A stretch of DNA of 64,000 bases from Leucosporidium creatinivorum (taxonomy: Eukaryota > Basidiomycota > Microbotryomycetes > Leucosporidiales > Leucosporidiaceae): the NCBI GenBank assembly GCA_001600635.1, contig BCKL01000012.1, positions 372,001 through 436,000 on the forward strand, read 5' to 3'. Below, piece by piece: positions 55,201 through 64,000 of this stretch (positions are counted from its first letter, which is position 1; the number at the start of each line of letters is the position of its first letter). A model generated the notes under the pieces. The model did no database searches and had not been told where the DNA came from. It saw only the letters and a program-made list of their open reading frames with translations. A program made the position numbers and the translations under genes.

Positions 55201-55989
55201 GAAGGCAGAAGTCGCATCAAAGTCGGCGCCGTACATCCTAATCCTACTGAGGTTCTTGGACGAGATGGAGGTGTAGGGGACGGCAGTAGACGAGTTGGAG
55301 ATGGGGAGAGGGCCGACGAGGTAGTGCTCGACGTAGGGCTCCTCGGTGGCTTGGACTGTAGCGGAGGGCAGTCAGATCAGCTCTTCATTCTGATCTTTCC
55401 TCCCAGCCAGCGAAAAAGTTACCGTTGACGCTGACTCGAGCGTAGCGAGGCGGAACCGCCTGCGAGGGAGGGATCAGCGACTGGAACGACGAGGAGGGGA
55501 GCGAGGCCTGCGAGCAAGCATACAGCTGCTCCATCAAGATAGTCGAGAGTGAGCGCCTTGTCGGGGTAGACGGTCTGTACTGAAGCGATGAAGTTGTCCC
55601 AGCTGCGAGCGAGGGTTCGGCGTCAGCGTCGCCGAAAGTCGAGCGCGAAAAGCAGCTACTCACGCTCCAAAAGAAACAGCATCCGTCACGTTGATACTAG
55701 CATCTTGGTGAAGGAACTTGACGACGCTGGCAGCTTCAGAAGTCGTGAGAGCTGCGAAGACGTTCTCCTTCGGCGAAGTGACGGCGGGAGCTCCAGCGGG
55801 TTCGGCGACGAGGATGTTGACGCGAGGAGTGTTGGGAGAGGCGTTGACGGTAGGCGCATCAGCGACAAGCACGCGGAACGGCGTGCGCGGCGGATGCTGC
55901 ACAGAAGGCGCCCTGGGACGAGGCGCCGCGAGCGAGAGCTGGGAGCTGCTTGCAAGCAGCAGCAGGAGGAAGGCGACGAGCGAACGCAT
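52238..55989 (-). CDS. Secreted copper amine oxidase
   Basis: Oxidises primary amines to aldehydes with release of ammonia and hydrogen peroxide, using copper and the self-made TPQ cofactor. It begins with a signal peptide (MRSLVAFLLLLLASSSQLSL) and is likely exported. The TPQ site appears as STVGNYDYTFEYNF, with the modified Tyr being the first in Asn-Tyr-Asp-Tyr; it is encoded across an intron. The catalytic-domain opening is seen in FSFFISFTRDTGLRLFDIRF and IIYELGLDEAIAHDAGIDR, and HDHILTFKCDLDI carries a conserved His-x-His pair. NPENLPGMLIVANTDKPN-like and EQQDLVLWVNGGFYKRF segments close the domain, ending NPVNASRIRN. About 15 introns. The enzyme could supply nitrogen from external amines. 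Exon ends in the first third are less certain. Confidence 0.9.
52492..52520 (-). repeat. 29-base branch-site block shared with the intron at 4349-4377
   Basis: Lies inside an intron of the copper amine oxidase gene (donor GTCAGC after Ser-Pro, acceptor TCTCGCAG) and is identical base for base to 4349-4377 in an unrelated minus-strand intron, in the same orientation to transcription and at the branch site. Confidence 0.8.
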
Positions 55990-56481
55990 GTTGTTCTGTA
56001 GTCGAGCAGGTCGTAGTGGGAGATCAACCGACTTGGAGGGCGATTCGGAGATCTCTCGCCATTCTTGAAGCGACTCGTCCGTCGCACCCAGTTCGCCTCG
56101 TTAGGCGGCGGAGCCGAGGGAAGAGCTGAGAAGCATCGCTTTTGACGTCTGGAAGAGCTCTGTAGGTCGTTCGAAAGCCCTCGGAATGAGCGTGCCCAAG
56201 TCGGACGGAGCTGCCAGAGAGCAAGGGTCAACAGGCTCGAAACGAGGGTTCTGAAGGTCTGCCTTCTTCCAGACTCCACACACTTGGCTCGTCTGCTACA
56301 CTCCACCTCGACTCGAAGGATCTGCGGTTTGCTCCGCCTATCGCTCAGCAGCAATCAGGATGGGCCCAGCTCGGCGCGCCCGTTGAAACGGATCAACGAG
56401 CTCGAGCAGGCGCCTCCGCCGGTCTGAGAGCCTCCAGGAAGCAGGACGAAGAACCTGCCACCAATGTGGAAGCTGCTTAAG
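55990..56481. promoter_or_regulatory. Upstream region of the amine oxidase gene
   Basis: About 490 bases. It should hold the amine oxidase promoter and perhaps the leader of a small plus-strand gene. No conserved coding segment is recognised. Confidence 0.4.
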
Positions 56482-56880
56482 ATGATTTGAATGACTTGGA
56501 ACTGCTCTACGGCGAGTTTGAACTGGTCCTCGAGGTGAGCTGAGCGCGTTGGTGAGCGAAAGCGTGTCGACGCCAGAGCTGATTCCTTCGATGTGCTACA
56601 GGCCATCGCCGATACTGTGGAAGCTGTTGGTACATCTTTGGAAGCCTTTGTTGCTGTGTCGGCGGTCAAATGGGCTGCAGGAAGCGCTGGTGAGCTGCTC
56701 GGTCGCTTCGGCGGAGATGAGACCCGCGCTGACCTCCTTCTCCTCGCTCGCTTCAGGCTTCTCCTCGCTCCGAGCATGCACTAGCACTAGCTTCGTATCG
56801 CTGGTGCGTTCGTTTCCTCGCTGGCGAGCGGGGGAGCTCTTCGATCACGAGCAGCCACTTCCGCGCTTTGGCCTTCATCG
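56482..56880 (+). CDS. Possible small gene of unknown function
   Basis: Exons ending at 56534, at 56602-56689 and from 56757 join in phase over two good introns (GTGAGC donors; AGAGCTGAT and CGCTGACC branches; CTACAG and CTTCAG acceptors). The product reads DLELLYGEFELVLEAIADTV, EAVGTSLEAFVAVSAVKWAA, then GFSSLRACTSTSFVSLVRSF. The first part is an amphipathic, possibly membrane-associated helix pair. No start codon could be placed (an in-frame TAA lies at 56478), and a further GTAAGT donor follows near 56880. Real splice structure but unknown function; it could be a non-coding spliced transcript. Confidence 0.3.
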
Positions 56881-57462
56881 TAAGTCACGAGAGCCTTCCA
56901 CGGCTTCTGTAGACCTGCAAGCTGACGAACTTGGACGCAACAGATATATCGAGCTGTCGTAGCAGTCGGTAGATGCCTGCAAGTATGCTCGCTTAACTCG
57001 ACGAAGCCGGCTCGTTGGCAGCTTTGGCCTGATCTGCTCGGCTCGCTCGGCTGGCGACCTACAGCAACCTTCGCCTTCCATGACTACACCTCAATAGGTC
57101 ATCATCCAGCGTTCTCCCCCGACGCTGGCGAGCGAAGCCCCGCAATTGGGCCCCACCACTGCTCGGCAATCGTCAGCTTCGCCCAGATCCATCCCAAGAG
57201 GCTTCAATTTAACTTAACGATGCGCGGCAACCTACGAAATGGGCTTGACCGGGTGCCGAGCTCTCCCCTTGGGACACTTCAGGCCCTTCGCTCGAAGCAG
57301 CCCCGCCTGCGTGCGCAGGTGATGCCAGCCCCGCTGGCCTTCTGCTCGGTCGTTCGGTCGTTAAATTGAGGCCTCTTGTGTCTCTGCAGCGCGTGACTCT
57401 CCCACGTCCCGTCACTTGAGCCCCGCTCTCTCTCTCTTTCCTTAATCTCACTCGCAACGACC
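56881..57462. promoter_or_regulatory. Promoter region of the acetate/ammonium transporter gene
   Basis: About 580 bases with no strong frame before the ATG at 57463. A CTCTCTCTCTC tract lies about 30 bases upstream of the start codon. Sites of carbon- or nitrogen-responsive factors could not be assigned. Confidence 0.4.
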
Positions 57463-58931
57463 ATGGAGCACCACTCTCTCGACAACCAAACGACCAAAGT
57501 GGAGCACAACAACTATGACCTCGAACAAGGTCATGGTCAAGGCGTCAACATGCAGGGAGGAGCTCCCCTCGGCCGCCAGATCTCGGTATGGTTCTCCAGC
57601 GCCGTTTTGACGAGCGAAGGTGCTGACTCTACTTGTCGTCGGTAGGTCCAGCTCACTGACGAGCAGTACCAGCGCCTCTTCCTCAACCCTGGAGGTAACA
57701 CCTCGAAGGGAGATCTATCGAAGCGCTTTGGAAATCCGACCCCACTCGGCATCGCTTCGTTTTTGCTTTGCCTGACACCCTTCTCGTGAGTTCCTAGCTG
57801 AGAAACACCAGCTCAAGCCCGACCCTCTGAGCGCCAGTCGGCGACTCAGGCGGTCTGCGTCGAGCTCGAGTTGGACGTCGCCGTCATCGCCGAGCAGCGC
57901 TAACTTCTCCTCTTACTTAGGTGCGAGCTCATGGGCTGGGCTGGCACTACTACTGACGCTGCTGTGACTACCGTTGGAGCGTATTACTTTGTTGGTAAGC
58001 TGCCTCCGTGCCGAGTACCCGCCCCGATCTCTTCGCTGACACTTTCGCACAAGGCGGCGTCGGTCTGTACCTCTCTGGCCTACTCGAGTTCTTCCTTGGC
58101 AATTCCTTCCCCGCGACGGGTAAGCCTAGGCCTCCCCGAAGCCCTCGAAACGAGCGCTGTCGTCGCTTCGCCGAGCTTTTGCGCTTTTGAGGTCGAATAT
58201 CATGCTGACAACCGGCTCTCCTACCGTTGTTCTTTGTACAGTCTTCATGGGTAAGTCCTCTCACGTCCTTGGAAGCCTACAGCGCCTCTCTTGAGCATCA
58301 ACGAACGCCGAGCTAACTTCCGCTCTTCTCCCTTCGCTCAGTCTTCGGCGGCTTCTGGCTCGCTTTCGCGTAAGTGTTGTAGTTATATAGCGTCAAGATC
58401 AATGCTAAACTTTTCGGTGCAGATTCGTCCTTCAGCCATCGCAAGGAATCGCCGCCGCCCTCGGCGCTACCTCGACCAATATGAACGCCGGGCTCGGCAT
58501 CTACCTGATTTGGTGGGGCGTACTCGTCCTCATCTTCCTCATCGCCTCGTTAAGGACGAATGCAGTATTTGTCGCACTATTTTTTTGGCTAGATATAACG
58601 TAAGTTCCCGTGCTCGGCGACGGTACCTCGGCGACCGCCCCCTCGCTTGCTTGCGACCTTGAGCGGCCGAGTGCAGGGTTAGACCGCCGCTGACACTTCT
58701 CCCCATAGATTCTGGCTTCTTGTGGGCCTGTACCTCGACATCGCTAAGGCCAAGACCAACCACCTGGACGGCATCATGAAAGCCGCTGGCGCGACTGGCT
58801 TCCTCACCTGCATGTGCGGGTGGTACCTCCTCGTCGTGCTCATCTTTGGGTCCACTGGTATCCCATTGGCGCTTCCCGTCGGCGACCTCTCCAACTTCAT
58901 GAGCGGCAAGCGCAAGGAGCGCGCCGAGTGA
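57463..58931 (+). CDS. GPR1/FUN34/YaaH family transporter (ATO acetate/ammonium type)
   Basis: Six-helix plasma-membrane protein of the family that moves acetate and, in yeast, supports ammonium export. N-terminal cytosolic tail MEHHSLDNQTTKVEHNNYDL; family signature FGNPTPLGIASFLLCLTPFS at the first helix; later GVGLYLSGLLEFFLGNSF, FGGFWLAFAFVLQPSQGIAA, YLIWWGVLVLIFLIASLRTN, FFWLDITFWLLVGLYLDIAK and GFLTCMCGWYLLVVLIFGST, ending GKRKERAE. Many short introns are present, including a 9-base exon at 58242-58250 that encodes Val-Phe-Met with its neighbours. The Asn-Pro-x-Pro-Leu-Gly box is intact, so the channel is likely functional. Substrate (acetate versus other carboxylates) is inferred from the family. 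Confidence 0.9.
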
Positions 58932-59321
58932 TCGCCGAGCTTCGTCACTTCCCTCCGCACGTCATCCATCTTTCGCTTCTTCGCTTTAATCTCCCCTCAT
59001 CTCTCTCGTACTCTCCCTCCCCTCGATGTAGTCTGTTAGTACCTGTAGGCTGTCACGGCGCGGTTCTGAATAGTGGGGTGAGCTGGAGTGACCGTTAGGG
59101 CTCGAGTCGTACTCTTGATGCAACGCGTACACGATAGTTAATCACCCCTACATCTCACTTGAATGTCTCGAGAAAGGAAAGAGGTCGAGTCATAAGCATG
59201 GGGGACTCGCGAGAATTTGACGGTTCGGCTTCGGCGATGGCAATCCGGTCCAGTGTGCTGTCTGTAGCATCCCTAAGAGGCCCCCATCTCTACCAGACGA
59301 TACAAACGTCTCAAATACCTC
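58932..59321. other. Convergent 3' region
   Basis: About 390 bases between two convergent genes; it should hold both 3' UTRs. No RNA gene or repeat seen. Confidence 0.45.
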
Positions 59322-60820
59322 TACCTCTTGCCTGCGCGAGCGAAAGGAGTCAGCTCGAGCGTCGAACGGGAAGGGGCGAAGTCACTCACCATCTCGGCGG
59401 CGATTCAATCCGAACATGCTACGAGCCTTTTGCACGCGCCTAACGACATCAAAGCCTAGAGAGACAAGTAGTCAAGATCAGCCGAGCATTCGGCGAGGTA
59501 GGCGGGGCTCATTACCCGACTTCTTGCTCGAGTTCGAGCTGGAGCTCGGAGGGGCTGGGACGCTCGGCGGCGGATGCGTGTGGATGTGGCGGGGAGCCGG
59601 GAACGCGGAGAAAGGACCGGATGCTATAAAAAAGAAGATTGAGTGAGCTGAGATCCTCATGAGGCGAAAGCAAGGGCTCACCGACGTTGCCCGCCGTGCT
59701 CGGCCTTCTCCTCGATGCCGGGTGCCCCGCCTCTACTTCAGGCGCTGGACCAGATCCAATGAACCTCGACTTGCGGTCACCCTCCCCGAGAACCCAATGA
59801 GCGCCGTCAGAGGTGTCTCGGCGAGATGGCTGCTCCCTTCGGTTAAGAGGGTGAAGGCGATGGAGCGGCAATGGGATCTTGTCGGCTGGGAGGGAGGAGC
59901 AGGTCAGCAACAAGCGAGCTGTGAAGAGCTATGACGAGACTCACGGATGGCGAACTCGGGCTCGCCGAGAGCTTGGTCGATAGCTTCCTCTTCCGCACGG
60001 CTCTTGCGATCCATGGGACGCACGGTGGCAGTTGATCCTCTCCTACTGGGGATATGCGGCTCCTCAGACGACGAGCTGTCCTCTGCAAAGTCGAGATTGT
60101 CAGCGAAACGCGACTCGGCTCCGAGTCGGCCATGGAAGAAGCTTCGGTTCAGCTCACCAAAATCGGACTGCGTGGCGTAGGAATGATGGATCGCTGTAGA
60201 TATACTAGCATTAGATAGTGGTGTACCGCTGAGGACCACGCGACGTACGAAGGGCGCCTTGGTGTTCGGGCTCCCCGAGAGCTGCTCGGAGCCCTGCATC
60301 TCCCGTCTTAGGGCTCACTGGGCTAGGCGAATCGCCGTGGCGGCGAGCATTTAGCTCGGATCCTCCTTGAGGGACAGCGTGCGCTCTTGGTAAACCAGCG
60401 GGAGGCTCTGCAGCGCAGCCCGACAGAACATGAGCCAAGGAGCAACCGAGGGACTGGCTTGGAGCGACTGACCATCTTTCGAGGCCGGAGTGTGCCTCGA
60501 GGCGTCGGAAGGGATATAATCTACAATCGGGAAGATGGTGAGCCGGCGGCGGCTGGCTGAGCTCGGGATCGTACTCACGCAAGGAATCGCCCCGCTTGTG
60601 AAGGTCGGGGCTGAGAGTGTCGGAATGCTGCCCCCTCGCAACGGGGAAGTCCATCTCGTGTAAATATGGACCGAAAGTCGGATCCGAGCCCGCCGAACTG
60701 TGGCTCGACTCTGAGTCTGAGCGAGGACGATTGCCTGCGAGAAAGGCGCGGTTCAGCTGAGGTGGCGATAACAGCGTGAAGCTGTTTACCATGGTTGTAT
60801 TGGCTTCCGTGACGAGACAT
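59322..60820 (-). CDS. Hypothetical Ser/Arg-rich protein
   Basis: Starts MSRHGSQYNH, then after one intron NRPRSDSESSHSSAGSDPTF and MDFPVARGQHSDTLSPDLHK. Later exons give SYATQSDFGELNRSFFHGRL, AEDSSSSEEPHIPSRRGSTA, SRAEEEAIDQALGEPEFAIR and FDVVRRVQKARSMFGLNRRR, ending DGKR. Splice sites are good and phase is kept at the traced joins, but some middle exons are uncertain. The protein is disordered, with several Arg-x-x-Ser sites that kinases could use. No domain recognised. Small Ser-rich fungal proteins of this look are often regulators or cell-cortex factors, but nothing here proves it. Confidence 0.55.
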
Positions 60821-61164
60821 GCTACGAGAGACGGAGCGAGCAGAGAGAGAACGAGGAGAGGAAGAGGGAAAGCATGTCTTGGCTCGGTCTTATCAACGCC
60901 GAGGAGCTCGAAGATCGATTGAATCTCTGAGGAACGTGCAGTGCAGCGCCCGGACGTCGCTGAGGGATACTTGTCCAGGCTACTCATAGTGATGCATGGC
61001 CAGGCTTGTGCCCGCCTAGGGGATCTTACGTGAAGAGAAGGGCTCGTCAAGCAGTGCGAGCCTTCGCCGAATGATCTGCAACCCTTTTAACGATCCAAGA
61101 TGACGGGTTTCTCAAGCAATAAAAGCAATAAAGAGCTACAGAAAACAGAAAAGATGCACTCTTT
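60821..61164. promoter_or_regulatory. Promoter of the Ser/Arg-rich gene
   Basis: About 340 bases between two minus-strand genes, AT-richer than the surroundings around 61080-61170. It should hold the upstream gene's 3' UTR and this gene's promoter. Confidence 0.4.
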
Positions 61165-62477
61165 CTAATCTATAATCTCATTGGCGCGCACTGGACGAGA
61201 GGAGCGAGTCGTCAGCTCGGCGGGCCATCAGAGACGAGCGAGCAAGCTCACCACGAGGCTTGAAAACGTTGACCCGCTTGGCAGTCTTCTTGAGATTCTC
61301 ACGAGAGACAGCATGAAACGCTGTTGACGAGGAGAAGGTCAACATCCGAAACCAGAGCTGAGTGCAAGCGACGAACGAGACTTCGGCGAGGGTTGACGCT
61401 CGGGCGAGCTCTCCGGCGAGCGACGAAAGGGAGATGTGGCTACGGGGGAGGTCGACGTCAGCCAGGAATCACTCAGCAAGAAGCAAACAGAACTCACCAC
61501 GCCGATACACCCTCTTGTGCAAGTCGCGATGCCACCGCTTCTTCCCCTCAAGCTCATCCGTCTCCCGCCTCTTCTGCTCCTCCAGCGCCCGCGCAAACTT
61601 CCTCTCCCTCTCCCTGTCCATCCTCTCCCTCTCGCCAGCCTCTAACGCTGGATGCGCACTGGCGGGAGGTCGCTTGAACATGGGGCGAGCCCAAAGTGAA
61701 GACTCGCCGAGCTCGTACTGATGCCCCTTCGGCTGCTGCTCGTAGAGTTGCTCGTGGGTTGGCCAGGTGGAAGGCTCGTGAGGGTTGTAAGCGTTTTCAT
61801 GGGGTGAAAGAGGAGGAGTTCGGTCACGAGGAGCTCGAGATGCCCACTCGCGCTCCATTTCCTGCGAGCGCCGAGCAAAAAGTCAAGCGGCTGTCTCCCA
61901 AGAGAGCGGCAAACTCACCTCTCTCCGCTCACGCTCCTCGGCCTGCTTCTGCCGATTGCTGCTGAGTCGCCCGCGGATATGCTCCTTGTGCGCCTCAAGT
62001 TGGGCGATGGTCTCTCTGACCTCCCCGACTCGCCGAGAAGCATCGGCGCGCTCGGCCCTTCGATACTCAGCCTGGACCTCGGGGTGTCGCTCCTCGGCCT
62101 TGTGTCGTTGAATTAGACCAGGAGCTGTCAACAGGTGAAACGGTGGTTAATACTCGATCCTGCGAGCGTCAGAACCGGGACTTGCAAAGAGGAAGTTCGG
62201 GCTCCTCGACGGCGAGCTCTGTAAGAAGGCGAGTCAGGTTCAGCTAGCCTCAAAAATGTCGTGACGCTACTTACTGATAGATCGCTCACTCCTTGCGGCT
62301 GCAAAGGTGCCCAGGTCAGCAGAAATCTATAACTAGCTAATCATCGCCGAGGTTGCTCACGTGGGGAAAGAGGTGGCGGGGAGGTGGGTGGAGGGGAAAG
62401 TGGCGGCCCATAAAGTGCACGAAACGCTTTCACAGTCTTCTGGTGCCCAGCTGGGTACAGAAGGCGGAGCGGCAGGG
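61165..62477 (-). CDS. Hypothetical coiled-coil protein
   Basis: Exons on the minus strand give HQKTVKAFRALYGPPLSPPP (62361-62477), then RSERSI, GLIQRHKAEERHPEVQAEYR, VRETIAQLEAHKEHIRGRLS, NRQKQAEERERREMEREWAS, a spacer ENAYNPHEPSTWPTHEQLYE, ERMDRERERKFARALEEQKR, and a last part AFHAVSRENLKKTAKRVNVF ending VRANEIID. Two charged helical segments flank a Pro/His-rich spacer. The start codon is not resolved: no ATG joins the first exon in frame, so the 5' end is incomplete. One intron near the 3' end lacks a clear donor. No family recognised. Confidence 0.5.
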
Positions 62478-63021
62478 CTGAACGGGGAGAGTGTCAGGCT
62501 TGCCTCGGCGCACCTCTCTCGTGACCAGGGGCAACTTACGGGGAGGCTTGTGGTGCACTCTGGTGGAAGACATACGGTCAGTTGGTGGGAGAGGGAAAAC
62601 CAGGAAGGCAAAGAGGCAGTCTCAGCCCCCAACGAGCGGATTTGGAGCGTCTCTCCTCGAGGAGCCTCAATCTCGGCGACCGAATGATGTGCGCAAAGCT
62701 ATCGTGCCGCGACAGGGAAAATGCGAGAATTCTTTACGATGTCAATTCGCTCCAAGTTTTCCCTCTCGCAGCAAATTGTAGCTCATCAGCTGCCTTTAAC
62801 AATGTCAATCCCGCGCGAACCGAGCGCTGCGAAGGCCAAGACCGAGGATGGCTTTCTGCAGCTTGTGAGATGGACAAGAGCTTCCAAGCAGATACTAAAG
62901 CTCAGCCGAATACTCTGCTCCTCTGTGAAACAACCTACAACCGAGGAACCTGACCATCAAACACGCCGTTTCGCGCCGCTGGACCTCTCTCCCTTCCCTT
63001 CGTCTCTGTCTCGACTTCGCC
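62478..63021. promoter_or_regulatory. Divergent intergenic region
   Basis: About 540 bases between divergent hypothetical genes. It likely contains the missing first exon of the minus gene and the promoter of the plus gene. No conserved frame. Confidence 0.35.
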
Positions 63022-64000
63022 ATGTCAGCTCGGCCGCGTCGGGCAAAGTCAGCAGGGCCTGCAGCACTACCACCTCCTGCTACTGCATCAACTCCCCGCG
63101 CTCGCAAAGCCCCTCGAGCTTCCCTCGCCGTCGTCTCTGGCAACTCACCCCGCCTCAGCGCCAACTTGCCTTCAACGCCCGCCGGAGTCAGCTCACGCGC
63201 TTGGAGGAAGAGCTTACTAGATGGATCGTACCGTGGTCGCTCCAAGGGTCTCGCTCTGGACGAGAGGGAGCAGTTCCTGCGAGCCCCAGCTGAGGTCGCG
63301 CTCGAAGGCTTGTGTGCGGTCGGCAAGGGCGAGGACGATGAGGAGGACGACTACGGAGCACTGCGTCTAAGTGACGAGAACAAACTGCAGTACAGCGCTT
63401 TCGAAGGTGAGTCCTGCCGCCGTCCTCGCCGAGTTGAGTGAACGCGAGCCGAGTGTTGTTTGTCGAGGTGGAGGTCGACTACAGGGCCGTGAGCTGACAT
63501 CGGACTGCACGCTACAGCTCTCAAGAAGAGTTACTTCTCCGAATCCACCTTTTTGTCGGCTACCGCCCTGAGCTCGACGTACCCCGACGCTCTCGCCGAC
63601 CCCTTGTCCTCGCTTTCCTCCCTCATCAAGCTGTCGAACCTCACCACCTTCCTCTACCTCGTCCTCTCTTCTGCGCCTACACCCGATGGTACTCGTCCGA
63701 GGACTGCTCTCGGCAGTCTCAGGGAGGCAGTCGGCGCCTTCCTCAGCTACATCGTCCCCGTCGACAGTCAGATCCACGATGGCACGCTCAGGATGCTGGT
63801 TGGACTGAACTGCCAAGTGCGCTGTTAATCTCACTGCTTCACTGCGCCCGCTGAACTTGCTTCCCTTGGCGCAGGCCTACCTCTCTGCCTCGGCGCACTC
63901 TCGCACTGGCCCACCCCCAATCACCGACTTCTTCTCCGCGCCTCTCTCTTCCTACCTCACCCTCGCCAACTCTACCGCCACCCGCGACCCTCTGCAGAAC
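63022..64000 (+). CDS. Hypothetical protein, 3' end beyond the window
   Basis: Starts MSARPRRAKSAGPAALPPPA, with a basic, Pro/Ala-rich leader, then SRAWRKSLLDGSYRGRSKGL and ALDEREQFLRAPAEVALEGL, an acidic run and NKLQYSAFE. After an intron (GTGAGT; CTACAG) comes ALKKSYFSESTFLSATALSS and a hydrophobic helical part, LSSLIKLSNLTTFLYLVLSS and LGSLREAVGAFLSYIVPVDS; a further intron leads to AYLSASAHSRTGPPPITDFF. It may be the start of a helical-repeat protein. The basic leader could be a nuclear signal. I do not recognise the family. Confidence 0.6.

Noticed and set aside
1-64000. Search for transposons, retroelements, CRISPR arrays and rRNA
   Set aside because: No transposase, reverse transcriptase or integrase motif, no long terminal or inverted repeats and no regular spacer arrays were noticed by eye. 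The only clear duplications are gene paralogs and the short intron block.

Overview
The window is nuclear DNA of an intron-rich fungus. Genes sit on both strands with short gaps. Most are split by introns of about 50-100 bases with GTGAGT/GTACGT-type donors, a CTGAC or CTAAC branch site and a (C/T)AG acceptor. This style and the protein families suggest a basidiomycete yeast, most likely Pucciniomycotina (Microbotryomycetes, relatives of Rhodotorula, Sporobolomyces or Leucosporidium). The lineage is an inference. I saw no virus-like element, LTR, CRISPR array, rRNA or convincing tRNA.

Layout. 0-9.4 kb: a cut-off minus-strand gene, an orphan exon cluster, a soluble-type phosphatidylserine decarboxylase containing an apparent one-base exon, a FunK1-type protein kinase and a membrane RING-CH ubiquitin ligase, the last three on the minus strand. 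9.5-31 kb, plus strand: SEC12 (ER GEF for Sar1), two tandem F-box/leucine-rich paralogs, a short-chain dehydrogenase (SDR), peptidyl-tRNA hydrolase, a nitrate-family MFS transporter, a copper-fist regulator, a GH3 beta-glucosidase, a third leucine-rich protein and a second SDR. 31-44.5 kb, plus strand: a large Ras GEF, a metallo-beta-lactamase-fold hydrolase, a secreted Mn/Fe superoxide dismutase, another F-box protein, a coiled-coil protein and EMC5. 44.6-64 kb: HRQ1 helicase (minus), RFT1 (plus), a secreted copper amine oxidase (minus), an acetate/ammonium transporter (plus), two hypothetical minus genes and a cut-off plus gene.

The genes do not form one pathway. Several serve the secretory pathway and its membranes (SEC12, RFT1, EMC5, RING-CH, PSD), and others handle nutrients or copper (nitrate-type and acetate/ammonium-type transporters, GH3, copper fist, copper amine oxidase).

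The most interesting signals concern gene structure rather than a new pathway. They are the one-base exon or recursive splice in the decarboxylase, an identical 29-base branch-site block in two unrelated introns (introner-like), a near-identical exon-intron tract shared by two SDR genes 14 kb apart, and a tandem F-box duplication that carries its 5' UTR intron and shows a one-base frame break in one copy. Exons were assigned by hand from splice motifs, phase and family resemblance. Start codons and terminal exons are the least certain parts.
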